From CALMEC01 sp963777565 (GTDB taxonomy: Bacteria; Actinomycetota; Thermoleophilia; Miltoncostaeales; Miltoncostaeaceae), in contig CAVZQZ010000005.1 of assembly GCA_963777565.1 (NCBI GenBank), positions 1 through 64,000 on the forward strand: a DNA stretch of 64,000 nucleotides, in the 5' to 3' direction. The notes below the pieces were generated by a model that saw only the letters and a list, made by a program, of their open reading frames with translations, did not search any database and was not told the DNA's origin. Both the position numbers and the translations under genes were made by a program. Below are positions 24,661-33,347 of this stretch, piece after piece. Position 1 is the stretch's first letter, and each line of letters starts with the position of its first letter.

Positions 24661-24951
24661 TGGTCCTCCGGTCGCCCGACTGGCCTGGGATTCAACCCGA
24701 ATGGGGCGTGGGTTGCAACGCGAGGCCGAAGGGTCGGATGTCCCTCGCCACGGCGGCGGGTGCCCCCGGACGATCGTGCGGCGGCGACGACGAACGGATA
24801 CGGGGAGTCCGGTTGTCCGAAAATCGGCGGGTTCGGTCTCTTCTGACGACGGAACGCGATGCCGCGACCCTCGTGTTGCGCCTCGCGCGTCGTCGGCCCG
24901 AGGGCCGACAAGGCATCCGAGGCGGAGGGTGGGCCGCCTCGGATACCCGGT

Positions 24952-26379
24952 TCAGCTCAGCCCGTACTCGCCCCAGCGGCGGTCCACCAGGCCACGGACC
25001 TCGTCGCTCATGGCGATCTCGTCGGGCCATGGGCGCACCACACCCTCGCCGGGGAGCTTGCGGGTCGCGTCGAATCCGACCTTCGAACCGTAGGCGAAGT
25101 ACGGGGCCGCGTGGTCCAGGGCGTCGACCGGGCCCTCGGTCACGAGCATGTCCCGGCCCACGTCGATGTTGGAGAACGCCCGGAACGCCACGTCGGACAG
25201 GTTCTGCACGTCCACGTCGTGATCGACGACGATGATGCACCGCGACAGGGAGAGCAGGCCGAGACCCCAGATCGCGTTCATGAGCTTCTTGGCGTGACCC
25301 GGGTAGCGCTTCTTGGCCGATACGACGATGCAGTTGTGGAAGACGCCCTCCAGGGGCATGTTCATGTCGACGAGGTCGGGCACGCTCATCTGCACCAGCG
25401 GGAGGAAGATGCGCTCCGTCGCCTTGCCGAGGTAGAAGTCCTCCATCGGCGGCTTGCCGACGATCGTCGTGGAGTAGATCGCGTCCTGCCGCATCGACAT
25501 CCCGGTCAGGTGAAAGGTCGGGTAGGCGTCGACCGGGGTGTAGAAGCCGGTGTGATCGCCGAACGGCCCCTCGGGGCGCAGGTCGCTGGCGTCGACGTAG
25601 CCCTCGAGGATGACCTCGGCGGTGGCCGGCACCTCCACGTCCACCGTGCGGCAGCGGACCATCTCCACCGCCCGCCCGCGGATGAACCCGGCCAGCATCA
25701 TCTCGTCGATGCCGGGCGGCAGCGGCGCGCTGGCGGCGTACGTGACGGCGGGCTCGGATCCCACCACGACCGCCACCGGAACCCGGCCCGCGGAGTCGCG
25801 CAGGTGGGCGGCGCCGTCCTTGTGGATCTGCCAGTGCATCATCGCGGTGCGCCGGTCGAGCTTCTGGATCCGGTACATCCCGCAGTTCCGTGCGCCGGTC
25901 GCCGGGTCGTGGCTGAACACCAGCGGCAGGGTGATGAAGGGGCCGCCGTCGTCCGGCCAGCACGTGAGGATCGGCAGCAGATCGAGGTCCGGCTCGGTCA
26001 GCCACACCTCCTGGCAGGGGCCCTCCCGCACCGTCTTGGCGGAGAACGAGGCGAGCTCACGGAGCTTCCCGAGCGCCTTGACCTTCTCGACGAGGCCCTG
26101 TGGCGGCTGCAGCTCGATGAGGGTCTCGATGCGATCCGCGAGGTCCTCGAGCCGCTCGACCCCGAGGGCCATGGCGATGCGGCGCCAGCTGCCGAACTGG
26201 TTGATCAGGACCGGCAGGTTGCTGCCGCGGACGTTCGTGAAGAGCACGGCCGGACCCCCGGCTTTCATGACCCGGTCCGAGATCTCGGTGATCTCGAGGT
26301 GCGGGTCGACCTCGGCGCGCACCTCCACGAGCTCGCCGGCGCGGCGCAGCTCCGCCACCCATTCGCGCAGGTCACGCAA
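24952..26379 (-). CDS. ubiD: UbiD-family menaquinone decarboxylase
   Basis: 475 residues, full length. The UbiD landmarks are GPAVLFTNVRGSNLPVLINQ, PFITLPLVFSHDPATGARNC (prFMN site), MYRIQKLDRRTAMMHWQIHK and PEGPFGDHTGFYTP with the catalytic Glu/Asp region. In the futalosine route a UbiD-type enzyme removes the ring carboxyl of the naphthoate. It needs UbiX, present downstream. The start is TTG 26379, overlapping the previous stop. Confidence 0.92.
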   Translation of the reverse strand: MRDLREWVAELRRAGELVEVRAEVDPHLEITEISDRVMKAGGPAVLFTNVRGSNLPVLINQFGSWRRIAMALGVERLEDLADRIETLIELQPPQGLVEKVKALGKLRELASFSAKTVREGPCQEVWLTEPDLDLLPILTCWPDDGGPFITLPLVFSHDPATGARNCGMYRIQKLDRRTAMMHWQIHKDGAAHLRDSAGRVPVAVVVGSEPAVTYAASAPLPPGIDEMMLAGFIRGRAVEMVRCRTVDVEVPATAEVILEGYVDASDLRPEGPFGDHTGFYTPVDAYPTFHLTGMSMRQDAIYSTTIVGKPPMEDFYLGKATERIFLPLVQMSVPDLVDMNMPLEGVFHNCIVVSAKKRYPGHAKKLMNAIWGLGLLSLSRCIIVVDHDVDVQNLSDVAFRAFSNIDVGRDMLVTEGPVDALDHAAPYFAYGSKVGFDATRKLPGEGVVRPWPDEIAMSDEVRGLVDRRWGEYGLS

Positions 26380-26878
26380 CGAGTGCCTCCTCTAGGTCGG
26401 GCGAGGCGGGCAGGCCGGCGGCCAGCGTCCTGATGGCCGTGATGTCGGAGGAGGCGCGCAGGGCGTCCTTGGCGTCGCGAAGCCGGGTGGTGAACGCGGG
26501 ATCGTCCAGGGCGATCGCGGCGACGGTTGCCCGCCAGAGCGGGGCGAGGCCGTCGCGGTCCCCCGTCGACACCAACGAGGCGGACATGGCGACGAGGTCG
26601 GCCAGAAGTTCGATCACCTGAAGATCGCCGGCGGCCGCGACCCACACAAGCCCGTGGGCGTAGCAGTAGTCGCCTGCGAGCACGCGCCTCCCGGCGTCCG
26701 GAAGGTCGAGGTGACGCGCGCGGCCGTGGTGCAGCAGGAAGCCCTCGAGGATCAGGTCGAGGCCCGCGGCATGCTCGGGGGCGAGGCCGGGCCCGGCGAG
26801 CGGTGCGACGACGAGGTCCGGCACGGGCTCAACGAGGTTGTCGGCGAGCCCGAGCTGGGTGGCGAGTGCCTCCCTCAC
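26372..26878 (-). CDS. All-helical unknown protein between hemL and ubiD
   Basis: 168 residues from GTG 26878, overlapping hemL by 4 bases and ubiD by 8. Predicted almost entirely helical (LDLILEGFLLHHGRARHL; VLAGDYCYAHGLVWVAAAGD; VIELLADLVAMSASLV). The (V/L)LAGDY stretch is reminiscent of the small subunit of two-part heptaprenyl diphosphate synthases and of all-alpha isoprenoid synthases, but aspartate-rich motifs are absent. Position suggests a role in quinone or heme synthesis. The resemblance is weak and functional assignment is open. Confidence 0.6.
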   Translation of the reverse strand: MREALATQLGLADNLVEPVPDLVVAPLAGPGLAPEHAAGLDLILEGFLLHHGRARHLDLPDAGRRVLAGDYCYAHGLVWVAAAGDLQVIELLADLVAMSASLVSTGDRDGLAPLWRATVAAIALDDPAFTTRLRDAKDALRASSDITAIRTLAAGLPASPDLEEALVA

Positions 26879-28131
26879 AACGTTGCTGCCGCTCGTCGGA
26901 GCGCCTCCTGCGTGTGGGCAAGCTCGGCGTCGCCGTGGGCGAGCCCCGTGAACCACGCTTCGAATTGGGAGGGCGGCGGGTAGACGCCGTTGTCGAGCAG
27001 GGCCCGGGCGAAGCGTCCGTAGGCCGTGGTGTCGGACGCGGTCGCCGAGGCGTAGTCGGTCACGGGGGCAGTCGTGAAGAACGGCGTGAGCATCGAGCCG
27101 ACGCGGTTCACCACGACCGGCGCGCCGCTCTCGACGATCGCCCGCTCGAGTGCCTCGCCGGATGCTTCGAGCCGCTCGTACACCCCGGGCCCCGCGAGTT
27201 GGCGCAAGGTCGCCAGACCGGCGGTGGTGGCGAGCGGGTTGCCGCTGAGCGTGCCGGCCTGGTAGCAGGGGCCCTCGGGGGCGAGCTCGCGCATGATGTC
27301 CCGACGACCGCCGAACGCGCCGACCGGGAGTCCGCCGCCGATGACCTTGCCCAGGCAGGTGATGTCTGCTCGCACGCCGAAGCGCTGCTGCGCGCCGCCG
27401 TAGGCGATCCTGAAGCCGGTGATGACCTCGTCGAGGATGAGCAGGGCGCCGGTGCGGTCGCAGGCGGCGCGCAGCCCGTCGAGGTAGCCGGCGGCGGGTG
27501 GGACGGTCCCCATGTTGCCCGCCACGGGCTCGACGATGATCGCGGCCGCCCCGTCGAGGGCCGCCTCGGCCGCCGCGAGGTCGTTGTAGGGAACCGACCG
27601 CGTCGCGCGGACGGCGCCGTCGGGGACGCCCGGGCTGTTCGGCGTCCCGAGCGTCGTCGCGCCGCTTCCGGCCTCGACGAGCAAGGGGTCGATCGCGCCG
27701 TGGTACCCGCCGATGGTCTTCACGATCGGGTCGCGGCCGGTCGCGGCGCGCGCGAGGCGGATCGCGCCCGTGACCGCCTCGCTGCCGGACGAGGTCATCC
27801 GCAGCTGCTCGATCGACGGGAACGCCGCCACGACCGCCTCGGCGAAGTCGATCTCCCGCTCCGTCGGCGCCCCGTATGAGGTGCCTCGGGGCAGGGCGTC
27901 GCGCAGGTCGGACAGCACCCCCGGGTGGGCGTGGCCGAGGATCGCCGGCCCCCAGGTCGCGAGATAGTCGACGTAGCGGTTGCCGTCGGCGTCCCACACG
28001 TACGGACCGTCGGCCCGATCGATGAACAGCGGGTCGCGGCCGATCGATCGCATCGCGCGCACCGGGGAGTTCACACCGCCCACCATGACCCGCTGCGCCC
28101 GCTCGAAGAGGACGGCGCTCGCGCTCGTCAC
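26875..28131 (-). CDS. hemL: Glutamate-1-semialdehyde 2,1-aminomutase
   Basis: 418 residues from GTG 28131. SPVRAMRSIGRDPLFIDRAD at the start, TSSGSEAVTGAIRLARAATG, LLILDEVITGFRIAYGG and the PLP lysine in CLGKVIGGGLPVGAFGG identify GSA aminotransferase. It forms 5-aminolevulinate from glutamate-1-semialdehyde in heme synthesis. 4-base overlaps with hemB and the next gene show a tight operon. Confidence 0.95.
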   Translation of the reverse strand: MTSASAVLFERAQRVMVGGVNSPVRAMRSIGRDPLFIDRADGPYVWDADGNRYVDYLATWGPAILGHAHPGVLSDLRDALPRGTSYGAPTEREIDFAEAVVAAFPSIEQLRMTSSGSEAVTGAIRLARAATGRDPIVKTIGGYHGAIDPLLVEAGSGATTLGTPNSPGVPDGAVRATRSVPYNDLAAAEAALDGAAAIIVEPVAGNMGTVPPAAGYLDGLRAACDRTGALLILDEVITGFRIAYGGAQQRFGVRADITCLGKVIGGGLPVGAFGGRRDIMRELAPEGPCYQAGTLSGNPLATTAGLATLRQLAGPGVYERLEASGEALERAIVESGAPVVVNRVGSMLTPFFTTAPVTDYASATASDTTAYGRFARALLDNGVYPPPSQFEAWFTGLAHGDAELAHTQEALRRAAATL

Positions 28132-29136
28132 GTGGCGGCCAGCCACGCCGCCGCCGGCTCGGCGTAGTACGTCATGATCAGATCCGCGCCGGCCCGGCGG
28201 ATCGCGGTGAGCGTCTCGAGCGCCGCGGCCCGGTCGTCGACCCAGCCGCGCTCCGCGGCGGCCTTCAGCATCGCGTACTCGCCACTCACGTGGTACGCGG
28301 CGACCGGCAGGGTCGTGGCCCCCCGCACGGCGGATATCACGTCGAGGTACGTAACGGCCGGCTTGACCATGATCATGTCGGCGCCCTCGCCCTCGTCCTG
28401 CGCGACCTCCCGAAGCGCCTCGCGGACATTCGCCGGGTCCATCTGGTACCCGCGGCGGTCGCCGAACTCCGGGGCGGAGCCCGCCGCCTCGCGGAACGGC
28501 CCGTAGAACGCCGAGGCGTACTTGACGGCGTAGGAGAGGATGACCGTCGCCTCGTGGCTCTCGGCGTCGAGCGCGGAGCGGATCGCGCCGACGCGGCCGT
28601 CCATCATGTCGCTCGGGGAGACGATGTCGGCGCCGGCGTCGGCGTGGCTCACCGCGGTCCTGGCGATCAGCTCGATGCTGAGGTCGTTGTGCACGTGGCC
28701 GTCCACGATCACACCGCAGTGGCCATGGTCGGTGTACCCGCACAGGCACACGTCGGTGACCACCACGAGGTCGGGTGCGGCGTCCTTGATCGCGCCGATC
28801 GCGGTCTGGACCACACCGCCCGTTGCGTACGCGCTGCTCCCGGCGGCGTCCTTCTCGTCCGGCACGCCGAACAGCAGCACGGCGGGCACGCCGGCGTCGA
28901 ACGCGGCGCGGGCGCGCTTTGCGAGCACGTCGGGCGACTGGCGGGACTGGCCGGGCAGCGAGGCGATCGGCTGCTCCACCCCGGTGCCGGTGACCGCGAA
29001 GAGCGGAAGGACGAGCTGGTCGGGCGTCAGGCGGGTCTCCCGCACCATCCGGCGAAGCGTCGCGCCGGCCCGGAGCCTGCGTGGCCGCACGGTCGGAAAC
29101 GCACCGGTGCTCGCGCGTGGGATATCGTCGATCACG
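28128..29136 (-). CDS. hemB: Delta-aminolevulinic acid dehydratase (porphobilinogen synthase)
   Basis: 335 residues from GTG 29136. The Schiff-base lysines are in SYAVKYASAFYGPFR and MIMVKPAVTYLDV. The DVCLCGYTDHGHCG loop has the three cysteines of a zinc-dependent enzyme. It condenses two 5-aminolevulinate to porphobilinogen. First gene of the heme/menaquinone run, so its promoter should be in the short gap (29137-29198) to the divergent gene. Confidence 0.96.
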
Positions 29137-29198
29137 GCCGTCGAGTGTATCGCGCGACCGCGCTCAACCGGCGGAGTGAGCGCGTGAAGGGAGGGCAC

Positions 29199-29471
29199 AT
29201 GTCCGGCGAGAGCTCCCAACCGACGATCTGGGTGCGCGCGATCGCAGACGAGCGCTTCCGGGCCGCCCTGGTCGAGGATCCGCTCCGCGCGCTGGCGGCG
29301 TTCTCCGATGTGGCGGTCTCGCCGGACCAGGTCCGCCAGCTCGACGAGATGAGCCGCGACGAGCGCGAGGGGCTCATCACCCGGCTGCTGCGCGAGGCGC
29401 ACTGGCGCGGCGGTCAGGCCCGGTTCGGCGACGTCGGCGTCGACGGCCGGCTGGGCGGCGGCGACCCGTAG
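29199..29471 (+). CDS. Small helical protein, Nif11/NHLP-leader-like
   Basis: 90 residues. ATG 29199 follows GGGAGGG. The helix-rich stretch IADERFRAALVEDPLRALAA then VSPDQVRQL resembles the leader region of Nif11/Os1348-type small proteins (DxxFRxxLxxDPxxAL). The C-terminal third is Gly-rich (QARFGDVGVDGRLGGGDP), a shape like a precursor peptide core. No maturation enzyme is next to it, so a RiPP role is only a possibility. It diverges from hemB and precedes aat. Confidence 0.6.
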   Translation: MSGESSQPTIWVRAIADERFRAALVEDPLRALAAFSDVAVSPDQVRQLDEMSRDEREGLITRLLREAHWRGGQARFGDVGVDGRLGGGDP

Positions 29472-29500
29472 GCACCCCGCCGGCGGATACGGTGTCGGCC

Positions 29501-30082
29501 ATGCCCGGCCACCCCGGTCCCGTGGAGCTCGCGGCCGCGTACGCCGCGGGCTGCTTCCCGATGGACGTGGACGGCAGGATCGGCTTCTACGAGTGCGATC
29601 CGCGGACGGTCATCCCGATCGACGGCTTCCGGCTCCCGCGCTCCGTCTCCCGGGCGCTGCGTGGCACCGTGTTCGAGGTGCGGTTCGACACCGCGTTCGA
29701 GGAGGTGGTGGCGGCATGCGGCGGCGAGCGCCAGGGCGGAGCGTGGCTGAGTCGCCGCCTCGCCGACGCCTACCTCGAGGCGCACGCCGCCGGATTCGCG
29801 CACAGCGTAGAGATCTGGTGCGGGGGCCGGCTCGCCGGCGGACTGTTCGGCGTCGCGATCGGGGGGCTGTTCACGAGCGAGAGCATGTTCCATCGTGTGT
29901 CCGACGCCGGAAGCGCCGCGCTGGTGGCGACGCACGCCCACCTCGCGGCTCGTGACTTCACCCTGTGGGACATTCAGATGTCGTCACCCCACACGGCCCG
30001 CTTCGGCGCCGTCGACCTCACCCCCGAGGAGTACCGACTGCGCCTCGCGGACGCGCTGCCCCTACGGCGCAGCTTCACCTGA
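29501..30082 (+). CDS. aat: Leucyl/phenylalanyl-tRNA-protein transferase
   Basis: 193 residues. ELAAAYAAGCFPMDVDGRIG, then WLSRRLADAYLEAHAAGFAH, SVEIWCGGRLAGGLFGVAIG and LFTSESMFHRVSDAGSAAL are the Aat landmarks. It transfers Leu or Phe from tRNA to N-terminal Arg/Lys of proteins, marking them for ClpAP/ClpS degradation. It lacks the longer N-terminal region of the E. coli protein, as is common outside gamma-proteobacteria. ATG 29501. Confidence 0.93.
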   Translation: MPGHPGPVELAAAYAAGCFPMDVDGRIGFYECDPRTVIPIDGFRLPRSVSRALRGTVFEVRFDTAFEEVVAACGGERQGGAWLSRRLADAYLEAHAAGFAHSVEIWCGGRLAGGLFGVAIGGLFTSESMFHRVSDAGSAALVATHAHLAARDFTLWDIQMSSPHTARFGAVDLTPEEYRLRLADALPLRRSFT

Positions 30083-30115
30083 GGGGCGTTGTTCGCCCCA
30101 CGTCTCGCGTCCGGG

Positions 30116-30394
30116 CTACGTGTGCTCGCCGGCCAGGCGGCGGCGCAGCTCCTGCACGGCGGCGAGCTCCGCCTCGGCCCGCTCCAGCTCGGCGGTGCAG
30201 CCGGCCACGTCCGCGAAGCTCGGCTCCTGTATCGCCGAGCGCACCAGGGCCACCCGGCCGAGCGGCCAGTCAGCGACGAGGGCGTGCTGCGCCTCGGCAA
30301 TCGCCAATCGCTCGGTCAGCTCGTCGACGACCTCCACGAGCCTGGACGCCTCTCCCGCCGCCCGCTGCAGAAGCTCCCGGTACATGTCATTCAC
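30116..30394 (-). CDS. Small coiled-coil protein of the ABC-2 transporter operon
   Basis: 92 residues from GTG 30394 (ATG 30385 also possible), overlapping the permease stop (GTGA). Nearly all helix with heptad-like leucines (MYRELLQRAAGEASRLVEVV; ELERAEAELAAVQELRRRLA). No family. The translational coupling to the transporter suggests a helper role. Confidence 0.65.
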   Translation of the reverse strand: MNDMYRELLQRAAGEASRLVEVVDELTERLAIAEAQHALVADWPLGRVALVRSAIQEPSFADVAGCTAELERAEAELAAVQELRRRLAGEHT

Positions 30395-31734
30395 ACCTCG
30401 GTCCTCCTTCGAAGTACCACGGCCGCGGCGCCGGTGAACACCGCCGCGAGGAGTGCCAGCTGACCGAACCGCAGCCAGATGTCCCTGGCGACGATCGTCG
30501 GCTCCACGAGCAACGTCTGGAACGTGCGAAACGCCGGCCCGAACGCGAAGAAGTCGCTGATCGTGCTGGCCACGGAGCTCTCGGTGAACAGCCCGAGAAA
30601 GATGAGCGGCAGGGCGAGCATCAGGGCGGCGAGCAGCCCGGTGCGCGTTTCCCGCGCCAGCGCGCCGATGAGCACCCCGAAGCCCGCGAAGGCCAGCCCC
30701 GCCAGAAGCAGCGTCGGGATCCACAGCGCCCAGCGCCCGACCGTCAGCGACGTCGCGAGCGCCACGATCGCGAGCAGGATGAACCCGATCACGAGGGACA
30801 CCGCTGACGCGAACGTCACCTTCTCGCCGACGAGCGCCTCCGGGCTGACCAACCCCCGCCGCAGGCGCACGAGCGTGTTGTCCTCCCGTTCCGCCGACAG
30901 GCTCGCCGCCGCGAGCAGCACCCCCACGAGCGCCAGGCTCACGAGCAACGCGCCGGCAAAGCCGAACGCCGACAGCGGCTCCCGGCCGGTCGGCGGGTCC
31001 GGGACCTTCAGGGTGATCGGCTGGCTGATCGCGGTCGCCGCGTCGTTCGCGAGTTCGAGGTTCACGCCGGCCTCGACGATGAAGTTGAGGAGCGGATCCA
31101 GCCGCCTTGCCAGGGCGCGCTGACCCTGCTTCGTCAGGGTGGCCTGGACCTGGCGCACGAGCTGCTCGCTGCGCTTCAAGCCGAGGACATTGCCCTCGCG
31201 GGTGAAGATGGCGACGTCGCCCCCCTCGATGATGACCCGCACGAGGTCCAGCGTCTGCGCGACGTACGCACCCGCCAGCTCCTGGTTGAGACGGGCGACC
31301 GCGGCCTCGAGGCGGCGGGAGATCGACTGCGCCTCGATTGGCGACCGGCGATTGACCTCGAGGCCGATGGTCGGGGAGCGGATGCCCGACTGGAGGTCGC
31401 TGATGAACCCCTCCGGCAGGGTCAGCACCGCGCTCACCCGGCCCTCGTCGAGCGCGCGGCGCGCCTCGTCGGCTGAGAGGTGTTTGAGGTCGACCTCCTT
31501 CGCAAGCCGCGCCTCGTAGTCCTTCACCCCCAGCCGCTGGTCGCCGACGCGGACGGTGCGGTTGCTTGTGTCGAGGTTCACGAAGGCGATGGCGGGCTTG
31601 CGCTCGCCGCTCTGCAGCGCCACCGTCACGAGCGCCGCGACGATGAGCGGGTAGCCGATCAGCATCACCAGCAGCCCGCGTCCGCGCAGCAGGAGCCTGA
31701 AGTCCTTGCGGAACAGCTGCAGGGGGGCGCTCAC
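30391..31734 (-). CDS. ABC-2 type transporter permease
   Basis: 447 residues from GTG 31734. One N-terminal membrane helix (LVMLIGYPLIVAALVTVALQ), a large external domain (about 45-265), then five more helices in the last 190 residues (GFAGALLVSLALVGVLLAAA and onwards). This is the NatB/DrrB-like ABC-2 membrane plan. It probably exports a lipid, drug or ion. It pairs with the ATPase just upstream (4-base overlap). The cargo is unknown. Confidence 0.87.
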   Translation of the reverse strand: MSAPLQLFRKDFRLLLRGRGLLVMLIGYPLIVAALVTVALQSGERKPAIAFVNLDTSNRTVRVGDQRLGVKDYEARLAKEVDLKHLSADEARRALDEGRVSAVLTLPEGFISDLQSGIRSPTIGLEVNRRSPIEAQSISRRLEAAVARLNQELAGAYVAQTLDLVRVIIEGGDVAIFTREGNVLGLKRSEQLVRQVQATLTKQGQRALARRLDPLLNFIVEAGVNLELANDAATAISQPITLKVPDPPTGREPLSAFGFAGALLVSLALVGVLLAAASLSAEREDNTLVRLRRGLVSPEALVGEKVTFASAVSLVIGFILLAIVALATSLTVGRWALWIPTLLLAGLAFAGFGVLIGALARETRTGLLAALMLALPLIFLGLFTESSVASTISDFFAFGPAFRTFQTLLVEPTIVARDIWLRFGQLALLAAVFTGAAAVVLRRRTEV

Positions 31735-32483
31735 GCGGGTGCGCCGACCAGGTTCAGGAACGCCTCCTCCGCGGCGTCGGCCTCGCCGACACCCGCCGTT
31801 CCGTGGCTGGCGACGAGCTCCGCGGGCGTGCCGGTGAACGCCACCCGCCCCTGGTTGAGGACGACCATCCGCTCGCCGTGGCGGGCGGCCTCGTCGACGG
31901 ATTGGGTCGAGAACAAGACCCCGAGCCCGTCGTCGCGACGCAGCTCGTCGAGCCACCGCCAGAGGCGGTGCACCTGATCGGGGCTCAGGGTCGCGGTCGG
32001 CTCGTCGAGCAGCAGGGCGGCGGGCCGCCCGGCGAGCGCGATGGCGAGGTTGAGGCGCTGCATCGTCCCAGTGGAGAGCTCCCCGGCGAGTTGGTCGGCG
32101 AAGCGCCGCAGGTCGGCTCGGTCGAGGAGCTCCTCCGTCAGCGCGTCCGGGTCGGCGGCTCGTTCGAGCGCGCCGAAGAGGCGCAGGTTCTCACGTGTGG
32201 AGAGCTTGCGATACACGGCGGGCTGGTGCGGCACCCACCCCACGGGCGTGCGCTTGGCCTCGTGGTGGACCAGCCGTCCCGCCGTCGGCGCGCTGACACC
32301 CGCGAGGATTCGAAGCAGGGTCGTCTTTCCGGCTCCGTTCGGGCCGAGCAGCGCCACCGCGTCGCCGGCCTCCAGCGCGATGTCAACGTCCTCGAGGGCG
32401 GCGACGTGCCGGAACCGCTTCGAGAGGCCCGCTCCGAGCAGGAGCGTGCCGCTCCGAGCCGTCACCTCGAACGTCCCAGCCAT
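31731..32483 (-). CDS. ABC transporter ATP-binding protein
   Basis: 250 residues. Walker A GPNGAGKTT, an unusual signature LSTGTMQRLN, Walker B ALLLDEPTATLSP, and H-loop replaced by FSTQSVDEA (Gln/Ser where most have His). The missing H-loop histidine and loose signature are noteworthy. First gene of ATPase-permease-coiled coil. Confidence 0.9.
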   Translation of the reverse strand: MAGTFEVTARSGTLLLGAGLSKRFRHVAALEDVDIALEAGDAVALLGPNGAGKTTLLRILAGVSAPTAGRLVHHEAKRTPVGWVPHQPAVYRKLSTRENLRLFGALERAADPDALTEELLDRADLRRFADQLAGELSTGTMQRLNLAIALAGRPAALLLDEPTATLSPDQVHRLWRWLDELRRDDGLGVLFSTQSVDEAARHGERMVVLNQGRVAFTGTPAELVASHGTAGVGEADAAEEAFLNLVGAPA

Positions 32484-32567
32484 CGGGCAACGAGCCTGCT
32501 CATCCCGAGAATCCTACAAGCGCGGGAGCTGGCGGACCGTCGCGCCGGTGATGTACCCTGCGTCGTC

Positions 32568-33347
32568 GTGGCTGCGGTGACTCCCGAGCAGCTCGAGCCC
32601 GCTCGACACGTGCGGGCGCGCGAGCTCAAGATCCGGCGCCGCCGGAGTCTGATCGCTGCCCTGGTCGGGCTCGCCGTGGTCGGGGCGGTCGCGCTCGTGC
32701 TCGCCCGGGCGCAGCACGTGGGCCAGGTCGACCCGGGCGCGGTCGCGTCGCCGGTCGCGGCGTCGGCGCTCGACCTCGGGGTGCGGCCCCAGGATCGGGT
32801 GATCGCGCGGGCCGGGCTGGTGGAGCTGCACCTCCCCGTCGATCGCGCCCGCGTGGCGCAGACGCTCTTCCGGCCGATCGACGACCCGAATGCCGTCGCC
32901 CTCGACCCGGCGTCGGGCTGGAAGCACGTCACCGCGCCGCGCGACGGCCGCGCCGGCCCGGAGACCGCCGGCATGGACATCGCGGCGCCGCCGGGCACCA
33001 TCGTGTACTCGCCAGTCAACGGCACGATCGTGAGCGTGTCCGACTACGTGGTGGCGGGCAAGCACGCCGGCTACGAGGTGGACATCAGCCCGGACACCCA
33101 GAGCGACGTCGTCGTCCGGGTCCGTCACATCACGGGGATCCCCGTCGAGCGGCTGGCGGGCCCGGTCTGCGGGGCCGCGGGCTTCGACGCGCCGAACGTC
33201 GGCGCATTCGTGACCGCGGGGGTCACGTGCATCGGGCAGGTGCGCGACGCGAGCGACCTCAGCGACGTCGCCCGGCCGGAGATCGCGAAGTACGTCGCCG
33301 GGCCCGGGAACCACGTGCACATGGAGGTCGTGCGAGTCGGCTCGTGA
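32568..33347 (+). CDS. Membrane-anchored M23-like protein lacking a catalytic histidine
   Basis: 259 residues from GTG 32568. A basic stretch and one membrane helix (RRRRSLIAALVGLAVVGAVA) anchor it. Residues about 120-255 follow the lysostaphin/M23 fold (GMDIAAPPGTIVYSPVNGTI; GNHVHMEVVR). Active M23 enzymes have HxxxD and HxH. HxH (HVH) is present, but the first His position reads ETAGMD, so zinc binding is probably broken. It may bind rather than cut peptidoglycan. Its stop overlaps the next gene by 4 bases. Confidence 0.75.
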   Translation: MAAVTPEQLEPARHVRARELKIRRRRSLIAALVGLAVVGAVALVLARAQHVGQVDPGAVASPVAASALDLGVRPQDRVIARAGLVELHLPVDRARVAQTLFRPIDDPNAVALDPASGWKHVTAPRDGRAGPETAGMDIAAPPGTIVYSPVNGTIVSVSDYVVAGKHAGYEVDISPDTQSDVVVRVRHITGIPVERLAGPVCGAAGFDAPNVGAFVTAGVTCIGQVRDASDLSDVARPEIAKYVAGPGNHVHMEVVRVGS

